From: JAMWZF01 sp041628615
GTDB lineage: Bacteria; Pseudomonadota; Alphaproteobacteria; Rhodobacterales; Rhodobacteraceae
Direction: 5' to 3'
DNA length: 44,415 bases
Assembly (NCBI GenBank): GCA_041628615.1
Contig: JBFKOW010000005.1
Span: forward strand, 1 to 44,415
The notes under the pieces are model-generated. The model was not told the DNA's origin. It saw only the letters and a program-made list of their open reading frames with translations, and did not search any database. The first letter of the stretch is position 1. Each line of letters starts with the position of its first letter. The position numbers and the translations under genes are program-made. This document shows, piece by piece, positions 22,704 to 30,252 of this stretch.

Positions 22704-24080
22704 ATGGCCGAAGACCAGACAGAGCTGGAAACGGACGACTACGCGCTTTCGCCCGAGCTGTTCGAGGCGCTGGACGCGGCTCTGGAAGGCGGCGATGCCG
22801 CGGCGATCGACCGGCTGTTCGAGCCGCTGCACGCGGCCGACATCGCCGACATCTTCGAGCAGATCGAACCCCGCGACCGCCGCGCGCTGGTCACGCTCTG
22901 GGGGCACGGCATCGACGGCGAGATCCTGTCGGAGATCCGCGAGGAGGTGCGCGAGGACGTGGTCGGGGCGCTGACCCCGGACAATCTCGCCGAGGCGGTG
23001 CGCGACCTCGATTCCGACGACGTGGTGGATCTCGTCGAAACGCTGGACGAGGACCGGCAGGAGGCGGTGCTGGAGGCGCTGGCCGCCACCGACCGGATCG
23101 CCGTCGAACGGGCGCTGGCCTGGCCCGAGGAAAGCGCCGGCCGGCTGATGCAGGTCGAGACGGTGCACGCCCCCGAGCACTGGACCGTTGGCGAGATGAT
23201 CGACTACCTGCGCGCCAACTCGGACCGGCTGCCCGAACAGTTCTACCACGTCATCCTCGTCGATCCGCGGATGAAGCCGGTGGGCAACGTCACCCTTGGC
23301 CGGATGCTGTCGTCGCGCCGCGAGGTCCGGCTGTCGGCGATCACCGAGGAGATGTTCCGCACCATCCCGGCGACCCAGGACGAGGGCGACGTCGCCTACG
23401 CCTTCAACCAGTATCACCTGATCTCGGCCCCGGTGGTGGACGAGGACGACCGGCTGGTCGGGGTCATTACCATCGACGACGCGATGATGGTGCTGGACGA
23501 GGAGGCCGGCGAGGACATCCTGCGGCTGGCGGGGGCCGGCGACGGGTCGCTGAGCGACACGGTCTGGGAAACGACCCGGCAGCGGTTTCCCTGGCTCGCG
23601 GTGAACCTGGTGACGGCGATTCTCGCCTCGATGGTGATCTCGCTCTTCGACGAGGTGATCGCCGGGCTCGTGGCGCTGGCGATCCTGATGCCGATCGTCG
23701 CCTCGATGGGGGGCAATGCCGGCACCCAGTCCCTGACCGTCGCAGTCCGCGCGATCGCCACCCGTGACCTGACCGGGTCGAACGTCTGGCGGGTGATCCG
23801 GCGCGAGGTGCTGGTGGGCCTCGTCAACGGGCTGATCTTCGCGGTGGTGATGGGAGCCGTCGGAGTGATCTGGTTCGGGACACCGATGCTTGGCGTCGTG
23901 ATCGCGGTGGCGATGGTCATCAACCTCGTGATGGCCGGACTTGCCGGGACGGTGATCCCGGTGGCGCTCGAGCGGGTCGGGGTGGACCCGGCGCTCGCCT
24001 CCGGAGCCTTCGTGACCACGGTGACCGACGTGGTCGGCTTCTTCGCCTTCCTCGGGCTTGCCGCGGTGATGCTGCTTTGA
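22704..24080 (+). CDS. mgtE: Magnesium transporter MgtE
   Basis: 458 residues, full length. The cytoplasmic N domain (about 15-135, ALDAALEGGDAAAIDRLFEPLHAADIADIFEQ) is followed by tandem CBS domains (about 140-260, GRLMQVETVHAPEHWTVGEM and LVGVITIDDAM) and a connecting helix ending near IVATTR-like ETTRQRFPWLAVNL. Five membrane helices follow (about 285-458), with PIVASMGGNAGTQSLTV, the pore motif, at about 332-348. It forms a Mg2+-gated channel in the inner membrane. The stop overlaps the start of the next gene (TTGA). Confidence 0.95.
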   Translation: MAEDQTELETDDYALSPELFEALDAALEGGDAAAIDRLFEPLHAADIADIFEQIEPRDRRALVTLWGHGIDGEILSEIREEVREDVVGALTPDNLAEAVRDLDSDDVVDLVETLDEDRQEAVLEALAATDRIAVERALAWPEESAGRLMQVETVHAPEHWTVGEMIDYLRANSDRLPEQFYHVILVDPRMKPVGNVTLGRMLSSRREVRLSAITEEMFRTIPATQDEGDVAYAFNQYHLISAPVVDEDDRLVGVITIDDAMMVLDEEAGEDILRLAGAGDGSLSDTVWETTRQRFPWLAVNLVTAILASMVISLFDEVIAGLVALAILMPIVASMGGNAGTQSLTVAVRAIATRDLTGSNVWRVIRREVLVGLVNGLIFAVVMGAVGVIWFGTPMLGVVIAVAMVINLVMAGLAGTVIPVALERVGVDPALASGAFVTTVTDVVGFFAFLGLAAVMLL

Positions 24081-24637
24081 CCGACCTGGCGGCGCGCAAG
24101 GCGGCGGCCCGTGCCGCGGCGGTGGACCGGCGCAAGCTGGCCCATGCCGCCGACGACGGCGCCGCCTGCGGGGTCCTGTCCTCGATCCTCGCCGGCAATC
24201 GCGGAGTGCCGCTCTCGGGCTACATGCCGATGCGCACCGAGATCTCGCCGCTGCCGGCGATGGCGGAGGCCGCCGCCTACGGCCCGGTGGGCGTGCCGGT
24301 GATCGAGGCCAAGGGCCGGCCGCTGCGGTTCCGGGCGTGGAGCCCGGAGGCCGAGATGGTGCCGGGTCCGTTCGGCGCGATGGTCCCGGCGGCGGGGGAC
24401 TGGATCACGCCGCAGATCCTGATCGTGCCGCTGCTGGCCTTTACCCGCACTGGCCTGCGGCTGGGCTATGGCGGCGGCTTCTACGACCGGACCCTCGCCG
24501 GGCTGCGCGCTGCGGGCCCGGTGCTGGCGATCGGTTTCGCCTATGCCGCGCAGGAGGCGGACGACCTTCCGGCCGAGCCGACCGACGCGCCGCTCGACCT
24601 GATCGTGACCGAGGCCGGGGTGATCGAGACCGCCTGA
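24077..24637 (+). CDS. 5-formyltetrahydrofolate cyclo-ligase
   Basis: 186 residues from a TTG start that overlaps the mgtE stop. The signature LRLGYGGGFYDRTLAGL lies at about 131-147, with SGYMPMRTEISP and a typical TDAPLDLIVTEAGVI ending. It converts 5-formyl-THF to 5,10-methenyl-THF with ATP. The basic N-terminal helix (AARKAAARAAAVDRRKLAH) is usual. The coupled position after mgtE suggests co-transcription rather than functional linkage. A hairpin follows at 24660-24677. Confidence 0.9.
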   Translation: MTDLAARKAAARAAAVDRRKLAHAADDGAACGVLSSILAGNRGVPLSGYMPMRTEISPLPAMAEAAAYGPVGVPVIEAKGRPLRFRAWSPEAEMVPGPFGAMVPAAGDWITPQILIVPLLAFTRTGLRLGYGGGFYDRTLAGLRAAGPVLAIGFAYAAQEADDLPAEPTDAPLDLIVTEAGVIETA

Positions 24638-24659
24638 CCGCGCCGGGACCGTGCCGGGC

Positions 24660-24677
24660 GGTGGGTCGAGACCCACC
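24660..24677 (+). terminator. Hairpin after the cyclo-ligase gene
   Basis: GGTGGGT, loop CGAG, ACCCACC: a perfect 7-bp stem 22 nt after the stop. There is no T-tract, so terminator function is tentative; the next promoter begins at 24723. Confidence 0.45.
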
Positions 24678-24722
24678 TCACGCCGCCGTTCCGCCGCCGC
24701 GCCCGAGGCCGCCCGAAACCCC

Positions 24723-24751
24723 TTGCGCCCGCCGGTCGCCATTGGTCTATC
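24723..24751 (+). promoter_or_regulatory. Promoter for a leaderless YmdB-like mRNA
   Basis: TTGCGC (24723-24728), a 17-nt spacer, then TCTATC (24746-24751), and after 6 nt the ATG at 24758. No purine-rich ribosome site precedes the start. Confidence 0.5.
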
Positions 24752-24757
24752 CCTCAC

Positions 24758-25573
24758 ATGCGCATTCTCTATCTGGGCGACGTGATGGGCCGGGCGGGCC
24801 GGACCGCGGTGAGGGACCGGCTGCCGGACCTGCGCGACCGCTGGCGGCTCGATTTCGTGGTGGTCAACGGCGAGAACGCCACCAGCGGCAACGGCCTCAC
24901 CGCGGATCATGCCCGGCTCCTGTTCGCCGCCGGGGCCGATGTGGTGACGCTGGGCGACCATGCCTTCGACCAGCGCGAAATGCTCCAGTTCTGCCAGTCC
25001 GAGCCGCGCATCGTCCGGCCGCTGAACTTCGCCAAAGACGCCCCGGGCCGGGGCGCGGCGGTGTTCGACGCCCCCGGAGGCCGCAAGGTCCTGGTGGCGC
25101 AGGTGCTGGGCCAGGTGTTCATGAAGCGGCCTTTCGAGGACCCGTTCGGCGCGGTGGAGCAGGTGCTGAAGACCTATCCGCGCGGCGGACTGGTGCAGGC
25201 CAGCCTGATCGACATCCATTGCGAGGCGACCTCGGAGAAGATGGCGATGGGCCATTTCTGCTCCGGGCGGGCCAGCATCGTGGTGGGCAGCCATACCCAT
25301 GTGCCGACCGCCGACGCGATGATTCTGGCGGGCGGCACCGCCTATCTCACCGATGCCGGGATGTGCGGTGACTACGATTCGGTGATCGGCATGGACAAGG
25401 CCGAACCGCTGCGCCGCTTCGTCACCGGGATGCAGAAGGACCGTTTCGATCCCGCCCGGGGCGAGGCGACGCTCTGCGGCCTCTTCGTCGAGACCGACGA
25501 TCGCAGCGGTGCCGCGACCCGGGCGGTGCCGGTGCGGGTTGGCGGCCGGCTGGCGGAGGCCGAACCCGGGTGA
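24758..25573 (+). CDS. YmdB-family metallophosphoesterase
   Basis: 271 residues. Two-metal phosphoesterase motifs of the YmdB family are complete: MRILYLGDVMGRAGR (Asp8), VVVNGENATSGNGLT (Asn/Glu near 38-40), VVTLGDHAFDQREM, DIHCEATSEKMAMG and GSHTHVPTADAMIL. Homologues hydrolyse 2',3'- or 3',5'-cyclic nucleotides; in Bacillus YmdB affects biofilm and sporulation signalling. The role here is inferred only from the family. Translation seems to start on a leaderless mRNA. Its last codons overlap the EamA start by 4 nt (GTGA). Confidence 0.92.
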   Translation: MRILYLGDVMGRAGRTAVRDRLPDLRDRWRLDFVVVNGENATSGNGLTADHARLLFAAGADVVTLGDHAFDQREMLQFCQSEPRIVRPLNFAKDAPGRGAAVFDAPGGRKVLVAQVLGQVFMKRPFEDPFGAVEQVLKTYPRGGLVQASLIDIHCEATSEKMAMGHFCSGRASIVVGSHTHVPTADAMILAGGTAYLTDAGMCGDYDSVIGMDKAEPLRRFVTGMQKDRFDPARGEATLCGLFVETDDRSGAATRAVPVRVGGRLAEAEPG

Positions 25574-26499
25574 GCCGCCGCGCCGCCTTCGTGGTGCTGC
25601 TCTGCCTCGGCGCCGGCTGGGGGCTGACGGTGCCGTTGACCAAGATCGCGGTGCGCGACGGCTACGGCCATTTCGGGCTCGTGTTCTGGCAACTGGCGCT
25701 GGGCGCGGCGGTGTTGGGCGCGATCCAGCTTATCCGGCGGCGGCCGCTGCCGCTCACCGCGCGCGGCCTGGCCTTCTGTCTCGGGATCGCGCTGATCGGG
25801 ACGGTGATTCCGAACTCGGCCTCCTACCAGGCCGCGGTCCACCTGCCGGGTGGGATCATGGCGCTGGTCATCGCGCTGGTGCCGATGGCGGCGTTCCCGA
25901 TCGCGCTGGCGCTGGGCATCGACGATTTCGCGCCGCGCCGGCTTGCCGGGCTGGCGCTGGGGCTTGCTGCGATGGCGCTGATCGCGCTGCCCGGGGCCAG
26001 CCTGCCGCCGGGCACCGCCGCGTTCTGGGTGCTCGTCGGGCTGGTCGCGCCGCTGTGCTACGCGGTCGAGGCCAACGCGGTGGCCAAGCTCGGCACGTTC
26101 GGGCTGGGGCCGATCCAGACCCTGTTCGGCGCCTCGGTGCTCGGCGCCGCGGTGGCCCTGCCGCTGGCGGTCGGATCCGGGCAATTCATCGCCCCGCCCT
26201 GGCCGTTCGGCGCGGCCGACTGGGCGGTGATCGGCCTGAGCACTATCCACGCGCTGGTCTATTCCGGCTATGTCTGGCTGGTCGGGCGGACCGGGTCGGT
26301 GTTCGCCGCGCAGGTCGCCTATCTCGTCACCGGGTTCGGGGTGTTCTGGTCGATGATCCTGCTGGGCGAACGCTACCCGGTGGCGGTCTGGGCCGCCTTC
26401 GGCCTGCTGATGGCCGGGCTCGCCCTCGTGCAGCCGCGGCTTGTCAGCGCTCCCGCCGCGTCGGATGATGGCGGGCGGTCAAGCGCGGGGCTGACATGA
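25570..26499 (+). CDS. EamA/DMT family transporter
   Basis: 309 residues from a GTG start overlapping the previous stop. Ten hydrophobic helices in two EamA repeats (about 5-135 and 155-290). GAGWGLTVPLTKIAV opens repeat one, and the second repeat contains YSGYVWLVGRTGSVFAAQVAYLVTGFGVFWSMILLGE, the conserved EamA end motif. It is a likely exporter of small metabolites or amino acids; the substrate is unknown. The stop overlaps the SLC13 start (ATGA). Confidence 0.88.
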   Translation: MSRRAAFVVLLCLGAGWGLTVPLTKIAVRDGYGHFGLVFWQLALGAAVLGAIQLIRRRPLPLTARGLAFCLGIALIGTVIPNSASYQAAVHLPGGIMALVIALVPMAAFPIALALGIDDFAPRRLAGLALGLAAMALIALPGASLPPGTAAFWVLVGLVAPLCYAVEANAVAKLGTFGLGPIQTLFGASVLGAAVALPLAVGSGQFIAPPWPFGAADWAVIGLSTIHALVYSGYVWLVGRTGSVFAAQVAYLVTGFGVFWSMILLGERYPVAVWAAFGLLMAGLALVQPRLVSAPAASDDGGRSSAGLT

Positions 26500-28277
26500 T
26501 CGACTTCCTTCCCCTCACGCCCACCGGCGAGGCGGTGCTCACGCTCTGCGTCGTCGGGGCGATGTTCCTGCTGTTCCTGCGCGAGACCTACCCGACCGAG
26601 GTGGTGGCCCTGATCGGGGTGTCGGCGCTGCTGGTTCTCGGGCTGCTGCCCTACGACGCCGGCCTCAAGGTGCTTTCGAACCCGGCGCCCTGGACCATCG
26701 CGGCGATGTTCATCGTGATGGGGGCGCTGGTGCGGACCGGCAGTCTCGAGGCGATGACGCGGTCGGCGGACCGGCTGGCCCGGAGGCAGCCGGTTCTGGC
26801 GGTGCCGCTGATCCTCGTGGTGGTGGCGGTGGCCTCCGCCTTCATGAACAACACGCCCGTGGTCGTGGTTATGATCCCGGTGATGGTGCAGCTGGCCCGG
26901 ACCCTCGGCCAGCCGGCCTCGCGGGTGCTGATCCCGCTCAGCTACGCGGCGATCATGGGCGGCACCCTGACCCTGATCGGGACCTCGACCAACCTGCTGG
27001 TGGACGGGGTGGCGCGCAGCCGCGGGCTCGAGCCCTTCACCATCTTCGAGATAACGCCGCTGGGCCTGATCGTGGTCGGCTGGGGGATGATCTACCTGTG
27101 GTTCATCGCGCCCCGGTTGCTGCCCGACCGCGACAGCATGGCGACGCTGCTGTCGGACAGGTCGCAGATGCGGTTCTTCACCGAGGCGGTGATCCCGCCG
27201 GAATCGAACCTGATCGGCCGGGAGGTTCTCGGCGTGCAGCTGTTCAAGCGCGATGGCGTCCGGCTGATCGACGTGATCCGGGGCGACGCGTCGCTGCGCC
27301 GGAACCTCGACGGGGTGGAACTGCAGGTCGGGGACCGGGTGGTGCTGCGGACCCGGATGACCGAACTGCTGAGCCTGCAGCGCAACAAGGAACTGCGGCG
27401 GGTGGACCAGGTCAGCGCGGTCGAGACCCAGACCGTGGAGGTGCTGATCACGCCGGGCTGCAAGATGGTCGGCCGGACGTTGGGGTCGTTGCGGTTGCGG
27501 CGGCGCTACGGGGTCTACGTGCTCGCGGTGCACCGGCGCAGCCAGAACATCGGCCGGCAGCTCGACGACCTCGTGGTCCGGGTCGGGGACACCCTGCTGC
27601 TGGAGGGCACGGCGGAAGACATCCAGCGGCTCGCCGGCGACCTCGACCTGGTGGATGTCTCAAAGCCCTCGGCCCGGGCCTACCGGCGGACCCGGGCGCC
27701 GGTGGCCATCGGGGCGCTGGTCGGGATCGTGGGGCTGTCCGCCCTCGGCGTCGCGCCGATCCTCGCGCTCGCGGTGATCGCGGTGACGGTGGTGCTGGTG
27801 ACCGGCTGCATCGACGCCGAGGAAGCCTTCGAATACGTCGAGGGCCGGCTGCTGGCGCTGATCTTCGCGATGCTTGCGGTGGGGGCGGCGCTCGAATCGA
27901 CCGGGGCGGTGGCGCTGGTGGCCAATGCGCTGGCGCCGTTTCTCGGCGGCCTGCCGCCCTTTGCCATCGTGCTGGCGGTCTACCTCATCGCGACGACGCT
28001 GACCGAGGTGGTCTCGAACAACGCGGTGGCGGTCGTGATGTCGCCGATCGCGATCGGGCTCGCCGAGGTGCTGGGGGTCGACGCCCGGCCGCTGGTGGTG
28101 GCGGTGATGTTCGCCTCCTCGGCGGCCTTCGCGACCCCGATCGGATACCAGACCAACACGCTGGTCTACGGGCCGGGAGGCTACAGGTTCTCGGATTTCC
28201 TGCGTTCGGGGATCCCGCTGAACCTGTCGCTGGCGCTGATCGTGTCGACCGCGATCCCGTTCATCTGGCCGCTGTGA
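26496..28277 (+). CDS. SLC13-family permease with paired TrkA-C (RCK_C) domains
   Basis: 593 residues. An N-terminal membrane half (about 10-205) has FMNNTPVVVVMIPVM and GGTLTLIGTSTNLLVDG, the SLC13/DASS hairpin (SNT-like). Two cytoplasmic TrkA-C domains follow (about 210-295 and 312-390), inserted in the middle. The second membrane half (about 400-593) has TEVVSNNAVAVVMSPIA and TPIGYQTNTLVYGPGGYRF. Such proteins carry sulfate, carboxylates or other anions with Na+, and the TrkA-C domains probably sense a ligand. It is coupled to the EamA gene. A homologue with the same architecture lies at 30253-32037. Confidence 0.92.
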   Translation: MIDFLPLTPTGEAVLTLCVVGAMFLLFLRETYPTEVVALIGVSALLVLGLLPYDAGLKVLSNPAPWTIAAMFIVMGALVRTGSLEAMTRSADRLARRQPVLAVPLILVVVAVASAFMNNTPVVVVMIPVMVQLARTLGQPASRVLIPLSYAAIMGGTLTLIGTSTNLLVDGVARSRGLEPFTIFEITPLGLIVVGWGMIYLWFIAPRLLPDRDSMATLLSDRSQMRFFTEAVIPPESNLIGREVLGVQLFKRDGVRLIDVIRGDASLRRNLDGVELQVGDRVVLRTRMTELLSLQRNKELRRVDQVSAVETQTVEVLITPGCKMVGRTLGSLRLRRRYGVYVLAVHRRSQNIGRQLDDLVVRVGDTLLLEGTAEDIQRLAGDLDLVDVSKPSARAYRRTRAPVAIGALVGIVGLSALGVAPILALAVIAVTVVLVTGCIDAEEAFEYVEGRLLALIFAMLAVGAALESTGAVALVANALAPFLGGLPPFAIVLAVYLIATTLTEVVSNNAVAVVMSPIAIGLAEVLGVDARPLVVAVMFASSAAFATPIGYQTNTLVYGPGGYRFSDFLRSGIPLNLSLALIVSTAIPFIWPL

Positions 28278-28293
28278 GGCTGCCGCCGGGCGG

Positions 28294-28314
28294 CTGATTT
28301 TCGACGAAAATCAG
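28294..28314. repeat. 21-bp perfect palindrome, copy 1
   Basis: Half-site CTGATTTTCG, central A, then its exact complement. It is identical to the copy at 28338-28358 and lies between two convergent genes, with a third palindrome between the copies. It may act as a bidirectional terminator or be a REP-like element. Confidence 0.85.
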
Positions 28315-28316
28315 GT

Positions 28317-28328
28317 GTCCCGCGGGAC
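28317..28328. repeat. 12-bp palindrome between the two 21-bp copies
   Basis: GTCCCGCGGGAC, its own reverse complement, 2 nt after copy 1 and 9 nt before copy 2. Confidence 0.7.
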
Positions 28329-28337
28329 GGCGCGTTC

Positions 28338-28358
28338 CTGATTTTCGACGAAAATCAG
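28338..28358. repeat. 21-bp perfect palindrome, copy 2
   Basis: Identical to copy 1. It contains the TGA stop codon (28355-28357, minus strand) of the glutamine amidotransferase gene, so the repeat extends into coding sequence. Confidence 0.85.
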
Positions 28359-29086
28359 CCCCCGCCGTAGCGCGCGACGAAGCGGGCGAGGATCCGTTCC
28401 GGCACTGTCACGTCCGCCGCCCGGCACATCGCGATCAGGTCCTCGGCCTCTTCCGGCGCGAAGTAGCCCTTGTGCCGGTAGACCCCGATCCGGGTCTCGA
28501 ACACCGCCGCGTCGGCCTCGGGGTGGAACTGCGTCGCGTAGACGTTCCGCCCGGCGCGGATCATCTGGAACGGGCAGGGACCGCTCTCGAGCAGGTGGAC
28601 CGCCCCCTCCGGCAACGCCTGCACCGCCTCCTTGTGGCCGACGAAGGCGTCGAAGGTCTCCGGCAGCCCGTCGAGCAGCGGATCGGCCCCGACCACCCGG
28701 CAGGTCGAGGTGCCCACCGGTTCGCCGTAGCGGGCCTTCGACACTTCGGCGCCCATCGCGTGGGCCAGGATGCCGATGCCGTAGCAGCAGCCGAGGAACG
28801 GCATGTCCCGGGCGAGGATCTCGGGCATCAGCGACAGGCAGGCGGCCTCGATCCGGGCCTCGACCGGGCTTTTCGCCGCGGGCGGGTCGCTGACGCAGCC
28901 GGGGCCGCCGCCGACGATCACCCCGGCATGGTCTTCCAGCCGCAGGTTCGCCGGCAGCGGGTCGCGGTCCAGCCGGATCCGCCGCGCCCGGCCCGCCGGC
29001 AGCCCGCCCTTGGCGAGGATCGCGGCGAACTCGTCGTCGCTGGCCTCGGTCTCCGGGCGCAGTTGCAGGATCAGAAAGGGTTTCAT
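28355..29086 (-). CDS. Class I glutamine amidotransferase (GMP synthase-like)
   Basis: 243 residues. The triad is visible: nucleophile Cys101 in FLGCCYGIGIL, and His188/Glu190 in YATQFHPEAD. GVIVGGGPGCVSDPP early in the protein is the usual GxGxPG-type loop. It is a stand-alone GATase1 without a synthetase domain, as in YxnA- or YfeJ-type proteins. It may act on a gamma-glutamyl compound or supply ammonia to an unlinked partner. It shares the minus strand with the prephenate dehydrogenase-like gene but is separated by 139 nt. The stop codon lies in a palindrome. Confidence 0.85.
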   Translation of the reverse strand: MKPFLILQLRPETEASDDEFAAILAKGGLPAGRARRIRLDRDPLPANLRLEDHAGVIVGGGPGCVSDPPAAKSPVEARIEAACLSLMPEILARDMPFLGCCYGIGILAHAMGAEVSKARYGEPVGTSTCRVVGADPLLDGLPETFDAFVGHKEAVQALPEGAVHLLESGPCPFQMIRAGRNVYATQFHPEADAAVFETRIGVYRHKGYFAPEEAEDLIAMCRAADVTVPERILARFVARYGGG

Positions 29087-29225
29087 GCGGGTGTCTTGGC
29101 CTCCGATGCGCGAAAGGTCCAGCCCCCGGACCGCACGGGGTCAGACTGGCCCATGCGACACCGTCGGGGCGTTTCGGTCTCACGGACCGCTTTGCGGGAC
29201 GGAGCTGCCGCTGGATGCTGCTCCA

Positions 29226-30017
29226 TCAAGCTCGGGTCTCGTCGTGTGGCGGCTTCCTGAAGGCTGACTCGAGTTCGGCATTCAGATTGGCTGCCAAGTC
29301 GAAAAACCGCCGTCTCACGCTCCCGGCGTAGGGATTGGCCTTCTCAATCGCTTCGAATACTTCCGGCGCATCATGCTGCACCATTGAAATCGCCTCTGAC
29401 AACAAGTCGAAGCTCCTGGTTGTCATGCGCGTGGGCAGTGGTCCCATTCGCAGAAGCACTTTGGCGATGAGATGCGTGAGCCCCTGGACCACCGCGGCTT
29501 CCCGGTCGTGATCTTCCGGTGTCGTCATGATGACGGTCAGACCCATGGCCTTGCGCAGGAACGCGGCCAGCCTTGCATGTCGTCGTCCCTGAATGGGGCA
29601 GATCGCGATCTTGAGACCTTCGATACCCGACCTGGCGCTCTGAGGACCGAACAGCGGGTGAGTTGCCACGATGTCCACCTGGCGGGGCAGCAGCCGCCGC
29701 ATGATTTCGGAGGGAACGACCTTGACCGAACCCACATCGACAATCAGCGTGCCAGGTCTGCAGGCAATCGCGATCTTCCTGACAACCTGCTCGAATGAAG
29801 ACACCGGTGACGCGATGAGGATCACATCGGCCTGCGATACCGCGTGAAGCGAGGACAGCCGCACGCCGAGTTGCCTTGCGATCCCGGCAACGCCCGCGGA
29901 TGGATCGTAGGCCGATATCTCGAAGTGCCGGCCGAGATGAAGGGCCGCAAGTTGTCCGAACGCGCCAAACCCGACGATGCCGAGCGACGTGGCTTGATTC
30001 CTGCTGTCATTCTTCAT
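29226..30017 (-). CDS. Prephenate/arogenate dehydrogenase-like protein in a less G+C-rich segment
   Basis: 263 residues from ATG 30017 (MKNDSRNQATSLGIVGFGAF). The NAD(P) loop GFGAFG covers residues 16-21. ADVILIASPVSSFEQVV, VDVGSVKVVP and ATHPLFGPQSA are the TyrA-family motifs, and the helical dimer domain (about 165-263) follows with HDREAAVVQGLTHLIAKVLL. The catalytic His of THPLFGP is present. It would make 4-hydroxyphenylpyruvate or tyrosine from prephenate or arogenate, or a related step in a secondary pathway. Base composition and codon use (frequent A/T-ending codons) differ from every neighbour, suggesting horizontal acquisition. The 235-nt region upstream is also A+T-richer and holds no other gene. 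Confidence 0.85.
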   Translation of the reverse strand: MKNDSRNQATSLGIVGFGAFGQLAALHLGRHFEISAYDPSAGVAGIARQLGVRLSSLHAVSQADVILIASPVSSFEQVVRKIAIACRPGTLIVDVGSVKVVPSEIMRRLLPRQVDIVATHPLFGPQSARSGIEGLKIAICPIQGRRHARLAAFLRKAMGLTVIMTTPEDHDREAAVVQGLTHLIAKVLLRMGPLPTRMTTRSFDLLSEAISMVQHDAPEVFEAIEKANPYAGSVRRRFFDLAANLNAELESAFRKPPHDETRA

Positions 30018-30252
30018 GTCTCGACCCTTGCATGTGCCGCCCGGCAGAGGGTCGATTTCATGGTGACCGCTGTCGGGGCAGCGGAAAACCAACGATGACT
30101 TGCCCGCAGCTATGAAAGCCGGGGATAATAGTCCTGCGATGCGAAGACCGATGTCATCATGGTCTCTGCCGTAGGGCACCCGGGACCGCGAAGTCAACGA
30201 TGCTTCTGCGAAACTGCCATTGGCCGTGGCGCAGCGTTGCCTTGCTACGGGC

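Noticed and set aside
30018..30075. A short leader-peptide frame before the prephenate dehydrogenase-like gene
   Set aside because: About 15 codons, with no run of Tyr or Phe codons and no attenuator pair, so no evidence of attenuation.
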